Origin: Lagopus muta
Taxonomy: Eukaryota; Chordata; Aves; Galliformes; Phasianidae
DNA: 64,000 nucleotides
Reading direction: 5' to 3'
NCBI RefSeq assembly: GCF_023343835.1
Contig: NC_064447.1
Location: forward strand, 806,001-870,000
In this document: piece by piece, positions 25,201 through 35,400 of the stretch
Layout of the letters: each line of letters starts with the position of its first letter
Numbering within the stretch: the stretch's first letter is position 1
Notes under the pieces: model-generated
What the model saw: only the letters and a program-made list of their open reading frames with translations
Told to the model about the DNA's origin: nothing
Databases searched by the model: none
Position numbers and translations under genes: made by a program

Positions 25201-28200
25201 AGCTCAGGCTAAGTGCAGGGTCCTGCGCTGGGTCAAGGCAATCCTCGGTGTTGTCAACGTCTGGAAGAAAAATTGACTGAGAGCAACTCTGCAGAGAACT
25301 TGGAGAAGAAAAATGGGATTCAAACCAGTAATGTGCTTTTGCAGCCCAGAAAGCCAATTGTAGCCAGGATTGCACCAAAAGTGTGACAGCAGATGGAGGT
25401 ATGCGACTGCCCCGTTCTGCTCCACTCCTGTGAGATCCCACCTGAAGTCCTGCATCCAGCACTGGGGTCCCCAGCATCAGAAAGACATGGAGCTGTTAGA
25501 GCAGGACAGCCATGAAAATCATCAGAGAGCTCGAATGCCTCTCACATGGAGAAACACTGGGAGATTTTAGCCTGGAGAAGTCTGTGGGGACTAAGTTAAT
25601 ACATGACTGAAAGTGGTCACGGTTGGCAGCTGTTTGCAGTAGTACTTGGAGTGTTTGTGTTTATAAGTGGACACATTTCATCCTCCCTGTGGTGCTTAAT
25701 TGTCACTGAAGTGCTTGGGTTTTTTTGTTGATTATCTTGTTTTTGAGGATAAAACTTGAAAGCAACAATATCCTGCGATGCACTTCGCCACAGGGGTTTG
25801 TATTCAGTTAACACAAAGTGTAAATAACAAAACTCTCCCATGCAAGCAACACTCATGTAAGATCTACCATCTCTTGGTGGCAGGAGCACTATGTTCTCTA
25901 TGCTAGCATGCATCTGAGTGACACTTAGATCAGTTTAACACTAATGGCAATGCTGCAGACTGCAGCAGAATGAGGACCATTCATGTGGACTTTGGAACTG
26001 AGTGCCCCTAGCACAATCAGGACATATAATTCAGATAAGAGAATGGGCACAATGCCACGTGCTGCTTGTGCTGTTTTCAGACATGGTTCACTGTTTTTTT
26101 CACCAAAAAAAAAAAAAGCAAACTGAAACTGGCCTCTCTGTTCTGCTGCCCTCCCCCACTTCTTTTGTGCTGCCTCTTCAGCTATTTTCTCATTGCAGAA
26201 AGCAGATAAGGATGAAGGCAGAAGAATGTTGGATTTCTCGATCATTACTTTGTTTCCATAACGGGAATTTGCCCAGTGCACTTTGCTCGGCTCATTAGGG
26301 TACTGCACTGCACGGCAGACAATCAGCAGATGTTTTTATATTAAATCTTGCCTGAAGGAAGACACTGACTGTGACACAGTGAGGGTGGAACTGCAGGAGA
26401 CACCAGGAGGGCCTGGGAGTCACTGGGCAGAAGATGTCAAAGCAGGCCTTTCTTCACTGAATATTCTGCCACTGGTAAGTAGATACTGTTATACTGCAGG
26501 GAAAGGGTTGAGATTTTCTCAATACAAACAAATGTAAGACAGATCCTAGAGCATTAAATCCAAATTTGCAGCTTACACTTTTCTCCTTCTTGGTCATGTC
26601 CATTTTCTGGGGTATATGGGATTCCTTTGCATTCTCTCACTGCATTGCCATGATTGAGAAAGGGTCGAGAAGAATCTCAGGTCTTGCATTCGTTCTGGAT
26701 TTCTATTCCTATGTGGGAATATTGCTCTGTCTCTCATTACCTCAATTCCCAGAGTAGTTTCATGTTCACACTGTTTACTTAGCCTATTTTAAGGAATAGG
26801 GCACAAAAAATTATTTATGGTCTCTCTGTGTTTGTCTGATCTTTATCCTTTTCCTTCCAAGGCAAAGCAAATTCTAGTAAATGAACCAGATGTGAACCAG
26901 AATAGGCTCATGTTTCCCACATCCTGGGCCAGTGCTGCAGGGCAGGATGCATTTTCACTGTCTCAAAGGCTAGTTAGTACCATCGTCTCCAAAGGGACCT
27001 GCTGGGACTGAGGCTGAAGACTTCCAGGTAATGTGTCTTGGCTGAGGAACTCAGTCTGAATGATTTTACAAGTCTCTGTAGATGTCATTCTGATTTGTAG
27101 GAAGAAAGGCAGTCTATAGTAAGCCCTTCAGATAGATGCAGTGACCTTGAATCCAAACCAGAATGCAGTGAGGCTCACTGGTGAAGATGTGGTAGGGGAG
27201 CACTGCTTCCTTTCTGACTTTATCCAAAGGTGCAGAGTGCAAGGACATGGTGTGTTCGTCTTCTGGTTCTGAAGAAATTTGAGTGGTGGAGTATCAGATG
27301 GAGGGACAAGACTTCTCTGAAGTAGGAGCAGGAGATCCTGGTTTAGGTCTCCTACATGCTGTGAGTGCCTAAGTCTCTGAGCTACTATTCTGAACAATTC
27401 TTTATCCATCTCTCATTTTTCGTGGAACTTTACACATCTTCTTCCCATTTGGTATTAGGTTGAAATCCTGAAATATGTTGCAGAACATTGGTGATGATCA
27501 GCTCTGCCAGCAGCAAGGAGGCTTGGCTACAAACTCCTCCCAGTCCGGATGTTCAGTGCTTTGAATCAGCTCTTAAAAAAGGCTGAGAATAGTGCTTGAA
27601 TAGGGTTTTTCTGATACAGTATTTTTTCACCCAAGTATCACATCTTCAGAGGGAACCAAAGCAATTCACAACTGCAGGGTGAATTTGACAAGTAGCTGTA
27701 AATCCTCAACAAACAACAAAAACACATACACATTCTTCCTAAATTTCAACATTTCAAACGTCTTGTAATTTTTAAAATAAATTTCTAAAGTGATTGCTCT
27801 CAAAGTTTAAGAAATATATTAGGTTTTGTAACAGTTTGACGATTAATGAAATGTTCAGTATGACCCAAAGTTATTTTTAGTTTCATTAATTCATCACATC
27901 TGCTTCTGTAATGTTAGGATATTGCTTTAACTTCAACTCAGGATAGATCTGGGATTTGCATCTTGTGCTTAATGCCTACTGCCTTCAGAGCAGAGCGAGC
28001 CTGCAAAGTGTGTAATTTAAAGCTGAGCTCAGTGAGTGCAGCACAACTGATAGCAGGGTGAAGCAATGTCAGGCTCAGGGAACAGAGACAAAGCTTTTGT
28101 TGTTTTACACGGATTGAAAAGTCCATTGTCTAAGTTAGACACTCCCGTAGAAAGCTTATCAGGAAAAAGTTCCTATCTTAAGTAGTATCTTCCCCTGCTT

Positions 28201-29661
28201 GTTTGGTTGAACTGTCTCTACTTGGTGATTTACAGCATTTTTATTTACACTGCAGTCTCTTATAGGACTCCTTTATCTCTGCTGTAACTCCTCTCTGCAC
28301 CACATAGTGCATGGTGTTTAATATGAAATGCGCTGTGTCTCCACGCATTATTTCCATCCTGCTGCAGTCTGAATGATCATTTCTGGTCCAGCAGAGCACT
28401 AAGCACAAGGTATGCAGGCATGGAATCGTAAGCACATTTGTTAAAATTCAACATGAATGTCAGTGATGAAGTAGAGGAGTGGGATGAGCACTGCTCCATG
28501 GGACTGGGCTTGCTGATAGGTTGTATGAAGCGAGCTAGTAAAACACATTGGAAAGATCAATGCTATCCATAGGGCTTCTGCAGCTTCACAATGAGTGATT
28601 TTTGCATAGCCCTTTTTAAGTCCTACACTTCATTGTGGCCACTGGCAATGAAAGTGAGAAGGACCTTTTGAACATGAAATGGCATCCTCAGGTTTTCAGG
28701 CATGAACTGCAACATGCAGCCTCTTGAAGGAGTTTTGCTCTGGCAGTAATAATTTGTGCTACCAGCAAGCTGTTCAAAAAACCTCCCCATGTGGAGGGGG
28801 AAGTTATGCAGTCTGAGCTTTTAGGTGGGTGCACTCACAAGACTGTTCTTTGGCTTTTGCTTTTGTTATTTACTTCTTGTAATGCCAGGCCTCTGAACTC
28901 ACAAAATGAGTTGCTCCCCATGAGGAATGAGCAGGAACATAATAGAAAAACCACAAGCCTGCCTCCACCTAATCTAGTGCACCTAATCTAGTGATTTCAG
29001 GGAGAGTCTTGCAAACCCATATCATGCAGTTACAGGCACTAAAATAATGTACTGAGCCATTCCCTGAAGCCCAAACGCTTACAGAGGACAGATGCCATCT
29101 GGCATAAATCTCGTACATGAAAATGTAAGAGAGAGGAAAGCCCTCTCTGATTTTTGAACACAGTTTCACTCATCATCGCTGTGAAACACACTTGCAAGAT
29201 TAGGCAGTGGAAGCAGAGAATGCAAAGTTGGAGCTGCACACATGTAAACCTATCTTAGTATCAGTTTTATGGAGTGAGCCAGTGCTCAAATACTCCAAAA
29301 AGGAATCAGTGATTGTAGTTATTGTCAGAAATAGAGACATGGTGGACATAGAAGAAGGGCTGTCGGAGGACAAAGCAACAGTAGAACAGGCATACCTTCG
29401 TGCTCCAGCATCAGCCGTGCTCTGCAGAGCTGCAGGATAAGACACAGACAAAAGCTGATACTCACAGAACTCCACCAGCAAGTACTTCGTTTCCTTCAAT
29501 GCTCTGTCAAAGTTGCTCTTTTTCAGCAAGAGTACGCTGTTCTCCTTTCTTATTTTAGGGAGTTTGGCTTTCCTTAGCTTTCTTTCATTTGGGCTTATGC
29601 TCTCTACATCCAGGAAACCTGAGAGAAATAACAATGGCAGAAAGAACTGATGCGTCTTCAT
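10041..29661 (-). CDS. PDILT: PDILT, protein disulfide isomerase-like testis-expressed (spliced, C-terminus not found)
   Basis: ER-lumen PDI-family chaperone. In mammals it is testis-specific and works with calmegin-type lectin chaperones in sperm protein maturation (known of the family). Nine exons join in frame with GT-AG borders: 29661-29466, 21554-21348, 18469-18336, 16359-16222, 15558-15448, 14146-14021, 13053-12856, 11525-11405 and 10222-10041, giving 471 codons. Residues 1-22 form a signal peptide. The fold order is a, b, b', a'. The first active site (70-73) reads SQAS and the second (415-418) reads SYDC, so three of four catalytic cysteines are absent; human PDILT likewise has SKQS and SKKC. 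Phrases such as AKIDVTAND and [10 protein letters not shown] match human PDILT. Several NxS/T sequons are present (N75-V-S and others). The ATG at 29661 was chosen for its hydrophobic leader and A at -3. The C-terminal tail of about 85-110 residues is missing; exon 9 otherwise reads on to a stop at 9900. Confidence 0.93.
11405..11525 (-). CDS. PDILT: PDILT coding exon 8
   Basis: 40 codons plus 1 nt: [20 protein letters not shown], then [20 protein letters not shown]. This is the linker into the a' domain. Acceptor CTTAG, donor GTAAGT. An alternative acceptor AG lies 14 nt downstream but breaks the frame. Confidence 0.9.
11895..11955 (+). mobile_element. CR1 3'-tail fragment
   Basis: 'gatcataatggtccttttcaacctagtcc' type sequence followed by 'attttatgattctatgattctat'. 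This is the terminal CR1 block, within PDILT intron 7. Confidence 0.8.
12856..13053 (-). CDS. PDILT: PDILT coding exon 7
   Basis: 66 codons, [20 protein letters not shown] through [20 protein letters not shown] to YLDGKAK. Very close in pattern to human PDILT RNGRVFKYFRVTEVDIPSVQ. Acceptor TCAG, donor GTACGT. Confidence 0.93.
14021..14146 (-). CDS. PDILT: PDILT coding exon 6
   Basis: 42 codons of the b' domain with [15 protein letters not shown] and the end AAEFRGK. Acceptor TTCCAG, donor GTTTGT. Confidence 0.9.
15448..15558 (-). CDS. PDILT: PDILT coding exon 5
   Basis: 37 codons, GKPAHNEV to [10 protein letters not shown], matching the human segment that ends TDFVIEYNTE. Acceptor CTAAG, donor GTATGT. 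Confidence 0.9.
16222..16359 (-). CDS. PDILT: PDILT coding exon 4
   Basis: 46 codons of the b domain, from [16 protein letters not shown] to NTLVVFKK. Acceptor TTAG, donor GTAGGA. Confidence 0.9.
18336..18469 (-). CDS. PDILT: PDILT coding exon 3
   Basis: Encodes residues 135-179, including [20 protein letters not shown] and the b-domain start LAVIGFFK. Acceptor CCACAG, donor GTAATT; ends in phase 0. Confidence 0.92.
20534..20717 (+). repeat. 184-nt pure purine tract: (GGGGAA)n then (GGAGA)n
   Basis: Uninterrupted A/G on the plus strand within PDILT intron 2. About five GGGGAA hexamers are followed by roughly 28 GGAGA pentamers. A homologous tract in the opposite orientation lies at 55543-55771. 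Confidence 0.97.
21348..21554 (-). CDS. PDILT: PDILT coding exon 2 (first active-site position)
   Basis: Acceptor CAG, donor GTAAAT; phase 1 in and out. Joining to exon 1 gives [17 protein letters not shown], where SQAS occupies the CxxC position. The exon continues to [20 protein letters not shown]. Confidence 0.92.
22617..22832 (+). mobile_element. CR1 LINE 3' fragment
   Basis: Plus-oriented, within PDILT intron 1. It reads 'gatgaggcactggaacaggctgcccaaggaggctgtggatgcccc', then 'aaggccaggctggatgtggctctggg', and ends 'ccaggccattctatgattttatgattc'. Confidence 0.92.
24446..24471. repeat. AATAAATC short tandem repeat
   Basis: Three copies of an 8-bp AATAAATC-like unit within PDILT intron 1. 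Confidence 0.75.
25187..25592 (+). mobile_element. CR1 LINE internal ORF2 fragment, old and degraded
   Basis: Starts with a decayed copy of the CR1 'gacttcatgaagctcaacaaggccaagtgc' region. It runs through 'gcagcccagaaagcca', 'tgcatccagcactggggtccccagcatcagaaagacatggagctgttagagcaggac', and ends near 'agcctggagaag'. Many indels; no open frame. Within PDILT intron 1. Confidence 0.85.
29466..29661 (-). CDS. PDILT: PDILT coding exon 1
   Basis: Codons 1-65 plus 1 nt. Carries the signal peptide (start [16 protein letters not shown]) and the first beta strands of thioredoxin domain a, ending LLVEF. The donor is GTGAGT. Confidence 0.92.
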
Positions 29662-30036
29662 CTTGCCCTGCCTTTATTGGGTGACCAAAAAGAAAGGAGA
29701 AAAGGAGCACTAAGCAGCAGTATTTGCTGCTCAGATGGCTGCTGTTTTATCAGCCGAACTTAGAAGCTGATAAGGTTGTTAAATTTACCACCAGTGGAGC
29801 CAAATGCACCTTTCCACTGGAAGGTTAACGTAATTACTTCCCCATCTCTAACAGTGTTTGGAAAAACAATTTCTGTGGTGATAATAGGTAGACAGTTGCT
29901 GTAAGTAATAAGAACCCTGGAGAGAAGGTGGAGAGCACAGGAGGGGAAACATGCCTCCGAAGCATAAGTCAATTTGACAACACGCTATTGTGGCCGTAAC
30001 CCAGCACAGAGCTACAGAGAGAACAGTGAGGTAACT

Positions 30037-30235
30037 AGAATCATAGGATCATAGAATCATAGAACTTTAGAATGGCTTTGCTTGGAAGGGACCTCAAAGA
30101 CCATCAATCCCCTGCCATGGGCAGGGATGCCAAGGTATTGATCAAGTGCTAAATCAGATTGCCCAGAGCCCCATCCAACCTGACCTTGAACAACTCCAGG
30201 AATGGAGCATCCGCAGCCCCCCTGGGCAAGCACTA
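30037..30235 (-). mobile_element. CR1 LINE 3' fragment, minus orientation
   Basis: On the plus strand it starts 'gaatcataggatcatagaatcatag', then 'gcttggaagggacctcaaagaccatc', and continues through 'cccagagccccatccaacctgaccttgaacaactccagg' to 'gcaagcact'. Confidence 0.92.
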
Positions 30236-31920
30236 GGAAAACTAGATGATAGCTGTTCCTCTGGTTAATACCTGTTTGTCTGCTGTGCTTGCAAAGCTAC
30301 ATCCTGCAGATTGATTCAGGGTAAGCTCTCTGATGAAGTACCATGTTGTAGCTCAAGAAAGATACCTACTTTGTAGGTTAAACCAGAGCATATTGCTGTT
30401 GATTCCCAGCTATAGAACAATTTCGTGCAATGTGAACAGCTTGTGACCCAAATTTGTTAGCTAGTGTCTGTACAGTAACTGAAGGCTCCAAATGTTTCCT
30501 TTCAACTGTTGGATAGCTTTCAAGTGTGAACTCTGAAGCCAAAATATTTGCCAGTCTCTAACGGTAGTAGGAACGCTTACAATCCTTAAACCATGTTGAA
30601 AGTTGTAGCCTAAAGAGAACACCCAAAGGTGCAATGTCTCTAGAGGTCTGATCAGAAAGCAAGGACAGAGATGACTTGAGGATGGATCTGTCCAGTTCAG
30701 AAGAACCAAGCTAACAGTGAAAGAAATGTTTCTCTTGAAGAGATAAAAGTGTAGCTTCACTCTTTCATGCTCTTAAGCTAAAGGATGAAAAATTTACTAT
30801 TAGGAGGGTACTTCTCAAAAGTGGTTGGTGATCTTGACTGTGGTTGATGTGCTAGTCTCCACTTCTTGGAGTTGACAGATTGCTTCAGTTTAGGTTGTTT
30901 TCATACCTGGTGTGATGAAGGCTTGGTTTCAAGTGAACTCTTCCTTGTAAATCTCAAAGGCTTTGGGTTGTAATGCACCTTGAGACGTGTCTGATTAGCA
31001 CTTGTTCAGGCTGACTAATGAAATCAGAGAGCTGTATACTCAGGCTGCTTTCAAGATAAGATCACACGTAAATACAGACACAGCAATCAGGTTCTAAAGG
31101 GAAGGAAGAAAAAAAGCAGGAAGATAAGAGTCTCCTGTTTGACTTTGTGGTTGTTTTCTCTTCAGTAACAGAAAAAACATCTGTTATTCATCTCTTTTCC
31201 AAAGCTGTCTTGCAAGTATTATCCTAAGAGAGTAAAAACCATCTTTCAGAATAACAGGGGAAAAGGAACAAGACCTATTTGATCTGAACATACCCTGTTG
31301 TAAGCTACCCGAACCTAAGGTTCCCAGAGCACAGGTGGGATGACAAAGGCATCTGCTTATAGAACTGGTTTTTCCCTGTCTGCCACTGAAACAAACAGCA
31401 ATCAGATCAAATCTCTTCTGAAAATCTTCTACAGGGGAATAAGCACAAATTTGAAAAGGGCTTCTAATCTCCAGGAGGGAAACTGGAATAAGAGGAGAAT
31501 GATATGAAATCTAAGGTTCCCTTAGATTTAACGAGGTCACCAGATCCTTAGGGACTTGACTAAGCTCATAAATGTAATCAGGTGGTTCTGCATCTATGAG
31601 TAAAGAAAAGCCAATTTTTTTGAATTCCCAAGCTGGGCTGTAAATAACTGCATGTGCCTGTGTGTTGTGTAGGACAGAAGTGATGGAATTTTCTTCATAT
31701 GTTTTACAATGTGTAAATCGTGATGCACTTTCAGATTAAGGGAAGAAGAAATGGAAGATTTTGGAATTTCATATTTGCCTGCACACTGTTTGAGTTTATT
31801 CCATGCCCCCAGCAAAATCAGAACTCGCAAGGAAAAAGATACTCAGTTTTATAGGTGAATTATTTGGTGTGGAGAATCGCCACCTAGTGTGCATGTAAGA
31901 CATAACGTAATTTCACTGTC

Positions 31921-31956
31921 CTGAATCATAGAATTGTATCATAGATATCATAGTTG
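31921..31956 (-). mobile_element. CR1 tail remnant
   Basis: 'gaatcatagaattgtatcatagatatcatag' resembles only the terminal ATTCTATGAT repeat of a minus-oriented CR1. Too short for certainty. Confidence 0.4.
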
Positions 31957-32153
31957 GTATCAATCTAATATACAAAGTGTCCTGAGCTCAATGCATTTTC
32001 TGACTTTGAGCACTAGACCATTTCATTTCTGCGACCAAAACTCAGAACAGTCAAGAGATACGGGATTCATTCATGAGCTGAAAAATTACAGATCAAAGAC
32101 GGACAAAAAATCAAATACCTGGCTGCTTCTAAACACAATTTCTTTCATTGCAG

Positions 32154-32419
32154 AGGTCTGATCCCTGTAAGTGTTCATCTGGATTTTTTTCCCACTGCCC
32201 GATAAATCTTCGTTTATCATGAGGACATTTATGATATCCCGGATTCCTCAGTGCCTGCAGATTCTGAGGTCACCTTCCAGACTTTTCCATGGATGTAACA
32301 GGCTTCTTACATCCCAGATTATTTCATATTATGACTCTGTAAACCGGTGTGAAAAGGAACTACCCAAATACTTCAACTTTGCAAGTGATGTCTTGGATGA
32401 GTGGTTGCAACTGGAAAAG
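32154..32419 (+). CDS. ACSM5: ACSM5 coding exon 1 with 5'-UTR part
   Basis: An acceptor ends at 32153 (CATTGCAG), so an upstream noncoding exon exists. The ATG at 32219 has A at -3 and opens the frame. 67 codons lead to [21 protein letters not shown]; the donor is GTGGTG. Confidence 0.88.
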
Positions 32420-35400
32420 GTGGTGATTTTCTTCTATTTTATAGACAATGAAACAAATATCAGACAATAAAGAACAATTTTCATAATGGATGCTGAATAA
32501 TAGCAGCTGGAAATTACAACACAGTATTTTCTTTGTCAGAAATGTGGGCATCACTCCAAGGGATCAATTACCAAAGACTGTTTGTGTAGTCTGGAGCTAG
32601 TTTTGATTGAAACTAAACCTTTCAAGGTTTGTCATTTTATTTAATATGTTCTATTGCTATGTTCTAGGATGGAAGGCGACCAGCAAATCCAGCTTTTTGG
32701 TGGGTAAATGATGAAGGGGAGGAGGTGAAGTGGAGCTTTGAAGAGCTGGGATTTCTGTCCAGGAAAACAGCTAACGTACTTTCTGAGGCATGTGGTTTGC
32801 AGAGAGGAGATAGAGTTCTGGCAGTTCTGCCTCGCGTCCCTGAATGGTGGCTGCTGAGTATAGCCTGCATCCGGGCAGGTGAGTTGTCTTATCTTTTAGA
32901 CACAGAAAGAATACAGAAAATAAACAGATGTGGAAAAAATGGCTCTGTCAATCTGAAAAAAAAAAAAAAAGAAAAAAAAGGGGGAGCGAGGGGAAAGGGA
33001 AAAAGTAAGTGGGAATTACCCATTCTTTTCTGTACAATTCTCCTTCTATATAGGAGAGTTGGCAGTACCCACATAGGAGCCTAAATAACATTGCAAACTA
33101 GATGCTGAACAGACTTTGCTCAATTAAATGCCATCCTTAGTTGAAGGCATTGGAGGAAGAATGGTTACAATCTGAGGCCAGATTTGACCAGACGTGTTAT
33201 CAGTATGGACAGTTCTAATGACAATAATAGTTAATAATTCAGTACAGTACTTTTCTGCTCTGCTGTTATTTCCACAGATTCTTCAGAAGAATTCGACCCA
33301 TCACCTTTTCAGTCTGCAAAACATCCATGATAGAATAATTCAGCATCAACAGGGACACATACAAGCACTTTTGTATTGTTTGCTCTGTTGCAGATTGCAC
33401 ATGGTACTGAGGCTCAGGGAACCCAGTTCTTTTGTATTCAAGTTTTTTTTTTCTGTATTATGTATTATGTAGCTCAGTTCTTCAGTTTCCCAATTGAAAA
33501 ATTTGGTAGGCACCTCTGAAGGTGCAACAAGACTGAAATCAATCATGTATGTTCAGACTATTGAAATTCTCGGGAAAAGGATGTATAGAAATCCAGGAAA
33601 TTCTTTTTTTTTTCCCCCTCTGAAACTGTGATATCAATCACATTCTGCCCATTATCCAAACTCATATTTGTTTATGCTACAAAATTAATCCAAGCTAGAC
33701 AGAGATGTTGACTGAGCAATGCGCGTAAGCCACCTGAGCTCAATCTATTGAGCTCTGTATCACGTTGGAGATATTTATTCCTTACTAAAATGAACAATGT
33801 CTTTATTTGACACTATCACGTTGTACAAACATCATAAAGACAATTGGACCATTTTCCAAATTCTTTGTTGCTTTTTTTCCAGGAATTGTCTTCATTCCAG
33901 GAACATCCCAGTTAACAGCCAAAGATATTTTATACCGACTCCAGGCTTCAAAGGCCAAGTGCATCATTACCAACGATACCCTGGCACCTGCAGTGGAATC
34001 TATCTTGCCTGACTGCCAGTTTCTGAAAGCAAAACTAATTGTAGCGAAAGGGAGCAGAGATGGGTGGCTCAACCTCAGAGAACTCTGTGCGTGAGTATCT
34101 AGTTGTCTTAGCTTCATCTCTGTGAAATAAAGGAAACTGTGTCAGTCAGGTGACATTGCTGAGTTTTGACATTCCAAAATACAGATGAGTTATGTTTATC
34201 CAACCCTCTGCCAACTCACTGTTATCACTACATTAAGTACATATCCCTCCAGCATACCTCTTGGGAGCTGGAATCAGATCCTTGAGCTGCTCCTTACTTA
34301 GCACCTTGGAAGCAGAGACCTTTTTAGAAGCTGACAATTGTGATCACAACATAAGAGCACAGACTACTAATCTTGAAGTCATGTTGTGCTTCTCTACTAG
34401 ATCCCAGCCTCATGGTTCTTGAATTCTGTGATAACACAACTGTTGCCAATTCTTGTTGCCCAGCTGGCGTGGCATCAGCTATTTCTTCCCTTGACTATCT
34501 TGATAGCTCAGGCAGTCTGGATAGTTCATCAGCATCTTGAACTTCAGTAGTATAATGTGTGTCTAAGAGCACCTTGTCTGGCATCATAGAATGAATATGG
34601 CTTCCATTGACTTCAAAGTGAGAGATGGCATGTGTTGAGGCAGAAGTTGGCTTTGCAGCTACCTGCTGTTCCACAAAAAGCTTTCAGAGACACTGAAATA
34701 TATCTGCAGGCAGTCACTGGAATAGGCTCTAGGTTTTCACATTGTGAGAATTATGATGTATGGAACACGAATGTGATTATCAAAATCTGCTCTCTAACTC
34801 ATACATGTACCTTCTGATGCAACTATTTATTTTGTGAGATCATATATTTTAGTGCAACTGTTTTCCTTCTTAACTCCTAAATGTTAAAAAATTAAGTTTC
34901 CTTTTTGGAAAATGTACGTGTAATAACTATCATGTACTGTTTCTTCTGAAGGGTGACATCTGCTGACCACAAATGTGTTAAGACAAGAAATGAAGACCCA
35001 ATGCTCATCTATTTTACTAGTGGAAGTACAGGCTCTCCAAAAATGGTGGTGCAGTCCCACAGCAGTTATGGCATCGGATTTGCAACCAGTAGCAGGTATT
35101 GTTCCTGGATACTCTCAGTGTCTGGATTAAGTGACATAATCACTGAATGACAGGGGCTGGAAGGGACTTTTGGAGATCACCTAGTTCAACACTTTCTGCT
35201 AAAGCAGTTCCCTGCAGCAGGTTGCACAGGAAAGCACCCACTTGGGTTTTGAATATCTCCAGAGAAGGAGACTCCATCACCTCTCCAGGCAGCTTGTTCC
35301 AGGGCTCTGTCACCCTCACAATAAAGAGTTATTATTTTTTAAAATGTAACACTAAAAACTGCATTAAATGTAGGCATTACATCAGTGTGGGATCTTCTTC

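Larger units (their letters stand above)
29662..32153. other. PDILT-ACSM5 head-to-head intergenic interval
   Basis: About 2.5 kb separates the PDILT start codon from the first recognised ACSM5 exon. It should contain the PDILT promoter and the ACSM5 promoter with at least one 5'-UTR exon, because ACSM5 coding exon 1 begins with a splice acceptor. No TATA box or CpG island stands out. It holds one minus-strand CR1 fragment and a CR1-tail remnant. Confidence 0.55.
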
